Shown: one piece after another, positions 1 through 10,889 of the stretch
Position numbering within the stretch: the first letter of the stretch is position 1
How the letters are laid out: each line of letters opens with the position of its first letter
DNA from: Nymphaea colorata
Taxonomy: Eukaryota > Streptophyta > Magnoliopsida > Nymphaeales > Nymphaeaceae
Direction of reading: 5' to 3'
Assembly: GCF_008831285.2 (NCBI RefSeq)
Contig: NW_022204507.1
Location: 3,449,017 to 3,513,016 of the forward strand
DNA length: 64,000 bases
The notes under the pieces: model-generated
What the model saw: the letters and a program-made list of their open reading frames with translations, nothing else
What the model was told of the DNA's origin: nothing
Databases searched by the model: none
Translations under genes and position numbers: made by a program

Positions 1-124
1 AAGTCGGGGGCAAAATCAGACGGCTATTAAGTGCAATGATTATAGTGTATTTTTTGCTATCTAACTTTACATTTGTGATCTTAAGAATAAGCTGATCTCA
101 AACATATATTGAGTGAATCATTTT

Positions 125-574
125 CTAAAATTCTGATGATGGAAAACTAATTAAGAATTCATTTTCTGCTGCAAAAAGCACTTGGAGGTGGCTAAAATCA
201 ATGGGAAGATGACCGTGGATGTTATCTTTGGAGAGATCAAGAACTTGTAAGAGGGAGAGATTGCTGATGTATGGGGAGAGAGTACCTTCAAGTGCCGTGT
301 CACTGAGATTCAGATCATGGAACCTTTGTGAACCAGGACTGCATGAAACTCCATTCCACTCACAGAAGGAGAAATTGAAATTCCAATTTGATAACACATT
401 ATAAGGGTCATTAGTGACAAGGGATCTGAAAGACAGCAACACGAATTGATCAATCACGTTGCTCAGAGAAACAAGTGCTGAGGGCGTCTCCCTTTGGCCA
501 AGAACCACAGTCGAGGTGAAGGAGAAACACAAAAGAAGGCCAAGTAGCTGAGGCAACCGACTGGTGGTAACCAT
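125..574 (-). pseudogene. LRR receptor-like kinase 5' fragment
   Basis: The reading frame begins with a hydrophobic signal peptide (LLGLLLCFSFTSTVVLG). An LRR N-terminal cap follows, with the motif FCEWNGVSCSPGSQR and the upstream pattern LLSFRSLVTNDPYNVLSNW, and then about two leucine-rich repeats (LNLSDTALEGTLSPYISNLS, LQVLDLSKDNIHGHLP). This is the layout of class XII LRR receptor kinases (EFR/Xa21/At3g47110 type), which are plasma-membrane pattern receptors. Only about 140 of roughly 1,000 residues are present. After the second repeat, near position 185, the LRR pattern stops and the frame ends in unrelated sequence, with no further repeats, transmembrane segment or kinase. The start used is the ATG nine codons inside the longest frame, because the signal peptide follows it directly; the upstream ATG at 601 is possible. 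I read it as a truncated copy. Confidence 0.75.
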
Positions 575-601
575 GCCTGTCCAATTGGTCATGCAGAACA
601 T

Positions 602-2280
602 GTATGAGCAGGCACTTCTAGAAAATTTGTCCTTTTTTTTTCAAGTACTAGAAGGCTCGGGTCTTACCGCTGATGATTACATCAATGAGACTCTTTTTTG
701 TTTCCCTTTATTAATTTCAACTCTATTCAACCCCAAATCAAAGTTGTCATTTGAACTTCATTTTTCTCTACATAGTTATAGATATGCTTTTTGTCTTTTA
801 AATGGCGATGTTTTTTTATCATATAATATGGTTAGCATGAAAAAAAGAAAGGAAAAATGTGGTAAATTTTAAAAAATTTTGATTAAAACTTAAAAATTAA
901 GGGAAAATAAGATGAATGGTAGGCAATTTAAAAAAATAAATAGATGAGAAACAAATAAAAATTAGAAGTTGGAAACTAGCAGTTTAGCAAAAAAAAAAAG
1001 TCTGAAAAATGTCTAAAATGAAAAAAAGGGGAAAATGCAATCGGTTGGTAGGCAGATTAGTCATGAAAATGTAATCAAGCAACGTAGTAGTTGCAAACAT
1101 TTTCATGACTGACGAGAACCACCACTTACCTATAGGTTGTGAGAGATGACAACCAAAATTAGGTAGTAATATAATCATAAAAAACTCATCTTTTTTTTTT
1201 TGAAAAAACAGTGATAAAACACCAAAAGCAAGTCGGCTGAATAAAAAAGCAAAAAGATATATTTTTTTAAAAGAATATCAAAACAAAAAACGTGGTTTTC
1301 CTGTCTTTTTCATATTTTTTCAATTTTTTTAAAAAGTTACCATATTTTTTTTTGCATGTTTTGCTTTTTATTTTTCATGCTTGCCATGTTATACGATAGA
1401 AAGACCTCCCATAATGAACAATGAACATGAAAATAATGAGCTTCCTAAATGTTGTTTGTCACATTCTGGCCTGTACATGAGTACAAAAATTCAATCACAT
1501 AATCAGTATGCTTCACATATATTTCTGATGCTCATATCTTGCTTCATGCGAGTAATGAAACCTGGTGATTGGTCATACAGATTATATATGATAATTAATC
1601 ACTGAGTTGATCTGAGCATCACATACAGATTCTAGTATTTGGATCCCTATGTTACTGGAATGACAACAATCCAGCATCCATAAGTTAGAGCACACAAATA
1701 AGCAATTATTTCACATAAAACTCTAAAAATATCACAACCATATATACCCGTGGAAGATAAGTAGCTGATGGAAGCCAACAACCACCAACATCTAGCTCCA
1801 AAAAAAAAAAAGAAATCAAAATATCATTTAAATGTCTTGACATGAGCATCTTAAACATGTTATCCAGGTGAAAGAATCCATGATCAAAGATGCATGCTAG
1901 AAGCATACAACAAAGCAGGAACTGGGGTCGTCTGGTAATCACAATCATATAATTACAAGCGAAAAACATGCCAGAAAATGAAAACAGTTAATATCCCTGT
2001 GTATTGTTACCATAATTTCTCATTTAGCTTTGAAAAGGCCAACCAAGATGCGACAGACAAGCTTATAATGGAAAGAAGATTCCCAGCTTGTCCAATTGCC
2101 AAAGATAAGCCGACTGACAGAGACATTGTCCTATCAAATCACACACCTAAACCCCCAAATAGGAAAACTATATGTAGAATATTTCCTTCAATTTTCAAAC
2201 TAGGAAAAGGATGGGTTTCTTTTTCATGTTGCGTTGGACACGTATCCTGATAAGCGATAAGGATACCAACGTAGATTTGC
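602..2280. other. AT-rich intergenic sequence
   Basis: I see no supported gene. The stretch contains A/T homopolymer runs (for example 985-1000, 1190-1202 and 1262-1360) and only short frames without family motifs. The 1262-1360 tract resembles homopolymer-rich sequence at 4060-4380 and 46390-46520, and may be decayed short transposons. Confidence 0.5.
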
Positions 2281-2281
2281 C

Positions 2282-2309
2282 TATATATATATATATATAT
2301 ATATATATA
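2282..2309. repeat. (TA)n microsatellite
   Basis: An uninterrupted run of about 14 TA units. It explains the YIYIYIYI stretch in the minus-strand frame that crosses it. Confidence 0.95.
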
Positions 2310-3420
2310 ATGAGCTTGTGATGTTGAAAAATACAAATAAATCGAATTCTCTAACATGATAAAGCTGAGACCTTCGTTATTTGAATCATTAGAAAAATTT
2401 AATATGTACATGAAAAAAAAACTACGTTCTTTAGTTGATGCATTTTGAGGCACATAAAGTCTAGTGACATGAATTGGTTTGTCGAAAATATCTTCAAATA
2501 GGGGAAGGCTAGTCGACACTATAGATGGTGGACACATGGACCAAGTTTATCGGCTAAATGATTTGTCAATTCAACTCTTTCTTATTGTTTTTCATTTAAT
2601 TGACCTTACCACATAGTAACCTTAACTTTCAAGGTGTGTGCATGGGTATATTTCACAAGAACAATACCTAATTAAATGTAATCAGTGACGGTGGTGAGAT
2701 TCTACAGAATGTACATCGAGCCGGCTCAATTGGAATTCGTTTATTTTTAATATTTTTTTAAAAATATATATAATATATTTTTCAAGAAATATATATAAAT
2801 ATAATTAAAATCAATTAAAAATTATGGAGCCCAAGCTGGCCCAACGCCCACCCTTACTTGCATTGGCATTGAGGGTAATATATATTTAAATATAATTTAA
2901 AAATATCCTTCTTTATTGTTATATGTATCTGTCATAATATTTAAGGACAGATTCATGGAATGTTGTAACATAATATTACATAAATTTGTCTAATATTTGG
3001 GACAGATATAGTTACATACTGTTATTGTTGCCAAATGGACCCAAGATCAAGATAAGACATAACCATATGCGAAGGCACGTTACGATGTACGTAGCTTCAC
3101 CCAGCTCTGTTGGTGGAGAAAAAAAGCCCCGTCAGAGGTAAGGAGTTTTCTTGTAGTGGCCGCTATCACCATCTCTGATATCTTTGGCCGAGTAAAGGCT
3201 GCTCAAGCCATTACAGTTCCAAGAAAATGATCAAGTAAGTTTATTTTGAGTGCTAAACAAAATCAAGTTATAATGCATGGAGAATTAAAATGAAAAAATA
3301 ACCTGTGAAAGTCCAACAAAGAAAACTTTAGATTTTGTCACTGAATGGATATGGTCTATGATAGTCGAAGGGTCATATAGTCAATGTATTTGAGTTTAAT
3401 TGGACATCTAATCTAACCAG
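2310..3420. other. Intergenic, degraded repeat remnants
   Basis: No recognisable gene. Near 2825-2857 the sequence GCTGGCCCAACGCCCACCC resembles the end of short plant hAT-type elements (GGGTGGGCGTTGGGCC on the minus strand). I could not find a matching second end, so it is at most a remnant. Confidence 0.35.
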
Positions 3421-3469
3421 TTCAAGAAATATCGGATATGAAACAAAATTTAATATCTGATTAAGAAAT

Positions 3470-3770
3470 TGGATTGGATTCGGATTTAAGAAAAGACATC
3501 CGACTAGATTCAGATTCAGATTTGGATGTACAAATATATCAAATTGGATTTGGATTCAGATTCAGATCCAGAATGGATTTAATTTTCAATAAAAATCTTA
3601 TATTCAAGTGCTCTTACATTTTGAAAATCAACCAGAATTGATTCAGAATCCGAATTCAGATCGTGATATTGGATTTTAGATTCATTGTTTGTATTCGAAT
3701 CAGAATTTGAATATGGATATGTGAATATCCAAAAAAACAGATATACTTCAAGATTTATCTTATTTGAATC
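3470..3770. repeat. Degenerate GATTCAGATT-type repeat
   Basis: The words GGATTCGGATT, GATTCAGATTCAGATT and their variants recur through about 300 bases. The segment at 3480-3520 has a diverged inverted partner at about 8090-8133: GACATCCGACTAGATTCAG on this side, CTGAATCCAGTCGGATGTC there. This looks like an old interspersed repeat family. Confidence 0.6.
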
Positions 3771-3960
3771 TGATAGAATAACATCCCTACTACCAACTCT
3801 AATCCAAGGACTCTAGAAAGACAATAAATAACAAAAGATACAAACCCCTTAAATTATTCCCTACTGGCCTGCAAGTGTCATCCAACAGAGATAGCTAATA
3901 AGAAACTTTGGTAGATAATCAAAATTAAAAACTCCATCATATATGTATGTGTGTATGTAT

Positions 3961-3963
<3 letters not shown>

Positions 3964-4026
<63 letters not shown>

Positions 4027-4056
4027 TATATATATATAATATATATATATATATAT
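3964..4056. repeat. (CT)n-(TA)n compound microsatellite
   Basis: A CT run is followed by long TA runs broken by TAATAT interruptions. Similar CT-to-TA compounds occur near 20260 and, as TA-to-GA, near 60490. Confidence 0.95.
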
Positions 4057-4060
4057 CATA

Positions 4061-4412
4061 GTCATAAAAAACACGTTTTTTTAAAAAAAACTTGAAAAAA
4101 TGTGATAAACTAAATGACCGTTTAAAACTTTAAAAGATGACGTTTTTTGCAAAAAACATTAAAAATGAAAAAAAAACATTTTAACCTGTTTTTGACGTTT
4201 TCTGGCGTTTTTTCATTTTTTCATTTTTTTCATTTTTCTAATGCCAAACAGTTTTTTTTTGTTGCAAAACTACTTATCTTTTCATGTTTATGTTATTGGT
4301 TTGTCACTTATTTTATTTTCTGCTAGGTTTTAGTTTTAAATTTTAAAAATTTACCATATTTTTCTATTTTTTTCAAGTGTTCCATATTATACTCGAGAAT
4401 AACCTCACCAAT

Positions 4413-4446
<34 letters not shown>

Positions 4447-4719
4447 GATTTTGTATTTAAAAAATAGCAGATTATAAACTTTTGACGAACTCTTGGCAGA
4501 GACTGTTAACAATAAAAATGCTAGTTCTTTTTTATAAATCCTGTTTCACTTCTTATTTGGCTTCGTAATCAACTGATCAACCTTGGTCAAAGCATGTAAA
4601 TTTAAATGGTCGAAGAAGGGAAAGAAAATTTGATAGAAGTCATTAAGAATGTCAAATTTATTCATGTCATCCCTTATTGTTTGATGTTAGAACGATGCGA
4701 AATGTACATTTTATTTCAC
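4061..4719. other. Homopolymer-rich AT tract and (AT)n run
   Basis: Blocks of A and T with repeated ACGTTTTTT/AAAAAACGT words resemble a decayed short element with internal self-complementarity. A TA microsatellite lies near 4417-4442. No coding potential was seen. Confidence 0.4.
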
Positions 4720-4826
4720 TAAGGGCCCGTTTGATTGTCAGATGAAATTTAACGTGGTAAATTTACCAAGGTAAATTTTTTTGGAAAAAATTACAGGATG
4801 AAATTTCTCCCTCTTCCAATCTGAGG

Positions 4827-4945
4827 CCCTGTTTGATGGACAGGAAGAATTTAACGTGGTAAATTTAACCCTGTTTGATGTACATGAAGAATTTAACGTG
4901 GTAAATTTAACCCTGTTTGATGCACAAGAAGAATTTAAAGTGGTA
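4827..4945. repeat. 42-bp subterminal tandem repeat, three units
   Basis: The word GTTTGATG begins at 4831, 4873 and 4915. Each copy is followed by ACA, GAAGAATTTAA and GTGGTAAAT, giving an exact 42-bp spacing. The unit resembles the element's own terminus, so it probably arose by amplification of the end. Confidence 0.85.
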
Positions 4946-4999
4946 AATGTTGTTTTTTTTTTCTTCTCCTCCCCAATTTAACGTGAGAAGAAAATAAAA

Positions 5000-5160
5000 G
5001 ATGATCTTCCAAGACAACAAAATGTTGAGGGTGTACAGAGCGCAGAAGAGTAGACAGTGAAAGCATCAATGTAGTCATTCCATACTTGGGGATCAACCTC
5101 AATACATTTGTTAATTAGGTCGTAGCCAAACCTAGTGCCCCACGTTCCTGAACGCAACAT
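5000..5160 (-). pseudogene. Myb/SANT-like domain remnant
   Basis: The frame reads SGTWGTRFGYDLINKCIEVD and then PQVWNDYIDA. This fits the 'GTGFGWD...VW..YI' signature of the plant Myb/SANT-like (L10-interacting MYB / Harbinger accessory) domain. Only about 40 residues match; the rest of the domain and any transposase are absent. Its place inside a TIR element with a TAA duplication is consistent with descent from a Harbinger second open reading frame, although a captured host Myb/SANT-like gene would look the same. Confidence 0.4.
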
Positions 5161-6734
5161 TTGGCAATCACTTTTTCAGTATCAGGAATCGCTTTTTCCG
5201 TTACTTACAAAAGAAACCAAACCTGGGTAGGGATGATTCTTAGTGTCATAAACAGTAGAGGAATCATTCAGTTGCCTGATTGTGGCATTTTTCTGCATGC
5301 CAAGCAGCACAGAGCACAGAAGAGAAGACAGTGAAAGCGTGAAACAAAGCGAGGGGAACCATGAAAGTTCAAACCACAATCTCGTACAGCAAATTACACA
5401 GGAGATTAGGTTGATGGCAGGAGCACGCAATGCTCACAAACATCATCAGCTGCAGATAAGATCATGACTGTCATACTGAGGTACCAAGACCAGGCTTATC
5501 AAACCGACCTGTGGCTCATGCATCTCTGTCTCTTTGTTGACGATAGGACACCTTACCTTATATAAGGTCTTTGGGTAAACAATGTTTCTTACTGTGGTGA
5601 CTGGCTGCCAAAATGATGGGGAAGGGGCTTAGTTAGGAAGATAGTGAATGATTTTGTTGCTATGAAGAGTGAAATTCACAGAGGAGAGTAACATTTTCTG
5701 TGTTTATCAAAAGGAAACAAAAGAAGCTGCACAATCGTTCCACCCAATGAGGTAGACTATCATTAGGAGCAATCAAATCCAACAGTATGAAGTTGGTGTG
5801 AGAAACGACAGAAAATTTGGAGCGACCAAGAGATCCGTCAGTAAACTTCAGCATGAAACGTTGCCACAAGAAAGCAAATGAAAATAGGAACTGATTCTAC
5901 TGCTATAAACATCAACAGATCTGAATAAGCTTCTGTTTTACCTAATTGTATCTTCGGTGTTCGTCATATGGAAATTAACGACACACCATAAAAATATACA
6001 GTAAAATATTCCAAGAAATGGAGCTTCGGCATCTACCACTACAGTTTGCAAACATGTAATTGGTTCAGAATGAAGACATGGTCGTTATTGAAAGTTTGAT
6101 TTCCTGCAAAGAGAGAGCAACCTTCTTATAAACATCCGGATGCACGACAGAAGTGCATATATCAACGATCAGAATATTGTGAGGTCTTAAAAAGTTTCTG
6201 ATAATCATGTGCCACTAAATTAGGAAATTAGAATGATAAACAGAAGGATTTCGCTGAAACCATGTATAAAGGAACTAATTTCAATCCAATATCAAGAAAT
6301 AGAATTAACCATCCAAGGTTTTCAGAACAATAAGAGGAACAAGTATATGCAGAAAACCAACAAGAATTCAGAGAAACTATATGACCCAAAACGTTTTCAT
6401 TTCTTCAGAAAGAAAATTATACAATAACAATTATCAAATGTGTGAGCCTGATTGAATGTACAGATACTATATACAAGACGTGAAAACTGGACAAGAAGAT
6501 TCATAATTCATCCAAATTAAGTATACCAACAAAGAAACATTAACAGTTCGACCCGTCAGAGAGGGGATGAAGGCTATCCTGGACGCCCAAGATGGAGTGT
6601 AACGCGCTCGCCTTGCTCCTGGCCCTATCGCTCCAACATCAATGAGATCGGTGACGGCAGCAATAGTAGGCAGCGGTGATGATCGATGCGGCCAATCTAG
6701 GAAGCCACCCATTCCCAAATTTTTCAGCTTGGAG

Positions 6735-7345
6735 AGATGGAGAGGGGAAGAGACGACGAAGGGAAAAGAGCCAGCGAGAGAGGAGGGGAAGGAGAGAGCA
6801 AGAGAAAGAGGCTCTGAGAGAGGAGGGGAAGGAGAGAGCAAGAGAGGAGAGGGGAAGAGGCGACGAAGGGGAAAAGGTGAGCAAGAGAGGAGGGGAAGGA
6901 GAGAGCAAGAGAAGAGAGGCTCTGTGAGAGGAGGGGAAGGAGGGAGCAAGAGAGGAGAGGGGAAGAGGCGACAAACGGGAAAGAGCCCGCGAGAGAGCAA
7001 GAGAAGATAGCCTCTGAGAGAGGAGGGGAAGGAGAGAGCAAGAGAGGAGAGGGGAAGAGGCGACGAAGGGGAAAGAGGCAGCGAGAGAGGATGGGAAGGA
7101 GAGAGCAAGAGAGGAGAGGAGAAGAGGCGACGAAGGGGAAAGAGGCAGCGAGAGAGGAGGGGAAGGAGAGAGCAAGAGAGGTGAGGGGAAGAGGCTACGA
7201 AGGGGAAAGAGCCAGCGAGAGAGCAAGAGAAGAGAGGCTCTGAGAGAGGGGAGGGGTGAAACGAGGAGGAGATGGCATCGAAAAGGTCAAGAAGAGAGCA
7301 AGAGAAGAAAGGGTCGAGCGGGTGAAATTTCACCCACTCAAAAGT
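6735..7345. repeat. GA-rich minisatellite
   Basis: This is a nearly pure purine strand built from diverged units of the type GGAGAGAGCAAGAGAGGAGA followed by GGGGAAGAGGCGACGAAGG. It produces overlapping long frames on both strands (SFPSSLLLSPSPPLS on one side, arginine/glutamate/glycine on the other). They arise because stop codons are rare in such sequence, and I do not regard them as genes. Confidence 0.9.
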
Positions 7346-7495
7346 CCGAGCTAATTTCACCCGCTCGCTTTAACGTAAAACGGGTGAAATTTCACCCAAT
7401 TTGATACATCGTGAGACGGGCAGCTGAAATTTCACCCGTCCGTACAGATTTCACCCTCACCACGAAGTTTAACCTGACCATCAAATGGGCCCTAA

Positions 7496-8050
7496 AGAAA
7501 AAAGATTTCACTGCTGCAAGTAATGTAGGGACCTTCAAAAGTCATAGGAAGAGCTAAGACACTAAATCTTAAACTCTGAATTGATAGGCCACCAAAAGTT
7601 TCAAGGAATCCCATCAATTTGGAAACTCAGTCATAGTTATAACAGAAAAAATATAATTATCAAACTTTTTACTTAACAAACTTTCAAAAAACCAAAATTT
7701 TTAACAATTTCCAATAATGTGACGTTTGGAAAACTTGAGCATGTTGGAAAAAGATCAAAATTTCGACTTTTCCATGGATTTGCAGAAATTTTCAAAACTT
7801 CTTTTCCTTTTTTTTTGCAAAGTATTGTCACAACCAATTTATTGACCACAGTTTTCAAATCTCAAAGGCTGATTAAAATGTTCCAATGCAAAAGTTCTTA
7901 ATTTTTGTCTCCCATATATGGGCCTGGTTGTTCCTAAGTTTGAGACGACAAGGGCAACGATCAAGAACACAAGTTCATCAGAGAAGAAAAAGAATAATCC
8001 AAACATATTCTGTAAGAGAGACCTCCACAACACAGGAAGCCCTGGCACAG
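7496..8050. other. AT-rich intergenic sequence
   Basis: Nothing recognisable. A CAAATTTTGG/CCAAAATTT-type stretch with short opposing frames runs from 7680 to 7900, without family motifs. Confidence 0.4.
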
Positions 8051-8140
8051 GTTGATCTGAATCTGTATCGGATCCGATACTTATATATATCAGAATCTGA
8101 ATCTGAATCCAGTCGGATGTCATTTCTTAAATCCAAAGAC
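8051..8140. repeat. Inverted partner of the 3.5-kb GATTCAG repeat
   Basis: ATCAGAATCTGAATCTGAAT and CCAGTCGGATGTCATTTCTT are the reverse complement, with mismatches, of the sequence at 3480-3520. The two copies lie about 4.6 kb apart in opposite orientation and bracket the GGGCCC element. Confidence 0.6.
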
Positions 8141-8446
8141 ATCTATTTCTGAGAGATTAATTTTTTTCCATATCTGTTTCTTTTTTTTTTGGAACGGTTC
8201 AATTGGCATGTGATTGAGATGGAAATTGACATTTAAAGTCTATCCATCTTACCAAGTGAAATACGAGGCAGTTCCAATTCTTTTGCTTACATTACATGGA
8301 AAGGCATGATATCTAGATAAAAGGTAGAAACAGAGAGAGAACATATAATTAAGTGACGAATTTTCAATGATTTTGCAAAAATTATCAAAAACAATAAAGG
8401 AATACAAAAAACGTATAAGAGAAAGGGAGGAAGAGGGTGGTGGGAT

Positions 8447-8948
8447 TCAAAAAGGAGTTCGAGTTGGTAAGCCGATGTTGGTCAAGCTAATGCTCCCGAT
8501 AAGGCTCGGACGCTCCTTTAAGCCAAAACTCCCTTCGAGTGGATCCGTTAGCACCACAAAGACGGGTAGCCTTCGCTTGTTGCACGCCACTTCAGCATTG
8601 GGATTGATAACCACATCCACCATCGCCTCGAATTCCTCCGACTGAGGCATTATCTTCTTTTCCTATTCGCTTGACACCACTTTCTGAAGTGTGCTTAATC
8701 CTTGAGCACTCACCCTAGGCCTACTGACCTGCCCAAATGCAGAAGACCCGAATCAATTTCTTGAAGACGTCACCGGTTTCATAATTTGTCGCGAAGTGTG
8801 AATGGTTATCATGCTTCAGTAGGCCTAGTAACAACAGTATTTTCTTAAGCCATACCTCAGGCTTGTTCCTCTGAGGCACCGCCACAGCTCCTGCTTCCCA
8901 TGTGCAAACTGCAACCGCATAGGCATCAGAATAAACTATTAGAACCAC
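8447..8948 (-). other. Coding-like stretch, unassigned
   Basis: Two minus-strand segments look exon-like by base composition (richer in G+C than the surroundings). The upstream one includes VCTWEAGAVAVPQRNKPE and ends at CCTGAG|GTATGG, a plausible splice donor. The downstream one includes EFEAMVDVVINPNAEVACNK and LPVFVVLTDPLEGSFGLKER. I do not recognise a family. A homology search with both peptides would show whether this is a gene fragment or chance. Confidence 0.3.
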
Positions 8949-8950
8949 AT

Positions 8951-10589
8951 TTCACATATGCTAGTGCAGATATAACTAAGCAAATGCGTGCACACTCTAC
9001 CAGCCTCCTATGGAAGAAGTGTTAAAACATGGAAAAAGAAAAAAAACTCAAGCATGTACCTGGTTCAGCATTTTGGTGCTTGCATCCATGGTAAAGAAAG
9101 TTCTCTCTTTATTCATTCTCTGATGTTCTTGAGTGAAGATGGACTCTCAAACCAGCCAGACCATTTTAGGTAAGATAATCACGCAGGAATCCTGCGTGAT
9201 AAACAAAGTGTCAAGAAAAAAGGGATCAGATCTCTTATGATCTGTTATTGTTATGCACACTACATTTTCGGTGGTTAATGGATTGGGATAGAAATTGTGT
9301 ATTATCATGACCTTGTATACCAAAAATCTTGTAAGCGATAACCTTTTTCTGTATTATATATATGTTGCTTAAAGGAATCAATAAAAACAAGTTCTCTCCA
9401 ACTTTATCTTTCATGCTTCCTCTGTTTTCTTCTCTAAGTTTTCTCACAAAGCAACAAGATCTTGATGGGTAAGGGAACAATGAAATAAGGCAACTATGAG
9501 AAAGGCAGCTCTAAATAAACCTTCCCAACAGAGAAATGAGGTAATGGAGGCAATCCATGTGATTTTGCTAACTATATATGGCTCATTCTTGGAAGTCTTG
9601 TAGTTTCGTCACTTATGATGGCTGTGAAGGGTAAAACCTACCGATTGGACTTGAACCATGGCTTCCATGCACGCTGTGAGAATTTGGAAGGTCACGGTTC
9701 ATAAAAGGTTTCTTAAACACTGAGGAGAAAAGACCAAAAATTTACAAGAAGATGGTAACTGAAACTTGATTAGATTCCAAAATTAGTCAGACTCTCATAG
9801 GAGCCAAGATTGGAAGGTTGTGTTGGATTTACAGTGCAAATTTTGATTCCCATTCTACCATCTTTTCTGGGTATTTGGGATTTTCCTAAGAAAACAATAA
9901 GATGGTGGTGGGACAAACATATAATTTTTGGGAAGCAGCATCTTTAAACGAATTCCCATTCCTACTGTTTGTTTTGGCTTTATTCTTAGTAATCAAAACA
10001 TAAACAATTGATAACGCGCTCAACAACTTCCAATTGGTATAAGCCACAGAGACCCGAGTTTTTCATCTAAACTTTAGAGAGCAGTGGATGCCACCTGTGT
10101 TTGGTTTCAGGACACATGAATTTTTGCCCATTCAATAATTTTGACCTCATACCCTCGACTTTCGATCCAAGCTTTTTGATTCACATTCAGCCATGTCAGT
10201 GGAAACTTTATTTTAAAGGAAACTGATCAAAAAGTCAAAATTTCGAGACACAAACCTCAAAATGTTCTACTTTTTTACTGTTAATTTCACGGAAAACATG
10301 ACTTTCATTGCTCCAGACAATTAGAATACTAATTTTTGGCCTCAGCTGTTATTTTGGTTATGAACATGACCACTCTTTGAAACCTTAATTTAATGTTCAA
10401 ACTTGGGCCCAATTATATGGAGTAGCCCCACAAGATCTGCCTCATAGTCAATTCAAAATATGTTAACCATATATTGATTGTTTTATGAAAGGAAAAAAAA
10501 TCTAGCTCCACCCCTGATTGCGTAAGACAAAAAATCCCACAAAAATGAAAAAAGAACAGACGAGTCGTGGGCTTGGTGCTGGGTGTGCA
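8951..10589. other. Intergenic sequence
   Basis: No supported gene. It contains a 23-nt near-perfect palindrome at 9178-9200. A minus-strand GGTTCAAGTCC near 9640 resembles a tRNA B box, but I could not fold a tRNA around it. Confidence 0.4.
9178..9200. repeat. 23-nt palindrome
   Basis: ATCACGCAGGA, a single central A, then TCCTGCGTGAT: two perfect 11-nt arms around one base. Confidence 0.9.
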
Positions 10590-10889
10590 GGTCGTATTCT
10601 GTGGTGCATAGGGCACAAACCTGTGGAACTTCCGCTTCGGGTAGAATCGCCGTGCTTTCAGCCTGTTCTGAGTCTGCAATTACTGAAGCCTCGGCGGGTT
10701 GTAACCGACAACACCCTGTTGTTGTGCTGCTGGAGCACCCTCGCTCCCCTTCCGCCGCATATCCATCTTCTTTGACTTCCGGCCTGCACGGCCAGACTGT
10801 GGATACCCACCATCCATGCTCGTCCCACTGCTACCTCCACCGTGCCACGCTCCATAGGTTCGATTCATCATCTGGTCCTTATCGTTCAT
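10413..10889 (-). pseudogene. Captured plant gene fragment, left-arm copy
   Basis: From ATG at 10889 the frame reads MNDKDQMMNRTYGAWHGGG and continues through SKKMDMRRKGSEGAPAAQQ and VVGYNPPRLQ to a stop. It resumes in the same frame with QTQNRLKARRFYPKRKFHRF and YAPQNTT, where similarity to the right-arm copy ends. The basic RRFYPKRKFHRF block looks like a conserved plant protein of unknown function; I cannot name it with confidence. It is non-functional here because of the internal stop and the truncation. The right-arm copy has the stop at the same place. Confidence 0.6.

Larger units (their letters stand above)
4723..7492. mobile_element. Non-autonomous TIR element, PIF/Harbinger-like (GGGCCCGTTTG ends)
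   Basis: The left end reads GGGCCCGTTTGATTGTCAG and the reverse complement of the right end reads GGGCCCATTTGATGGTCAG. Both continue with TTAA-rich sequence ending CGTGG. The 3-bp TAA at 4720-4722 and at 7493-7495 is the TWA target duplication expected of PIF/Harbinger elements. Inside lie 42-bp subterminal direct repeats (three units from 4831), a Myb/SANT-like coding remnant on the minus strand (a domain that Harbinger elements carry as a second protein) and a long GA-rich minisatellite. No transposase was found. An 8-bp ATTTCACT also occurs at 4713-4720 and at 7505-7512, but there it would leave 12 extra bases at the right end, so I prefer the TAA reading. Confidence 0.75.

Noticed and set aside
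2139-2537. A 132-residue minus-strand frame
   Set aside because: Its middle is a (TA)n microsatellite (YIYIYIYI). No motif, poor codon composition.
6467-7360. A 297-residue open frame on the minus strand, and overlapping long frames on both strands
   Set aside because: It is made almost wholly of the GA-rich minisatellite, in which stops are rare. It translates to serine/leucine/proline repeats and has no domain or composition of a real protein.
4713-7512. 8-bp ATTTCACT as the target duplication of the GGGCCC element
   Set aside because: It would leave 12 bases unmatched at the right end, whereas TAA abuts both inverted ends exactly.
9628-9700. Possible tRNA gene (B-box-like GGTTCAAGTCC on the minus strand)
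   Set aside because: I could not form an acceptor stem or anticodon arm around it.
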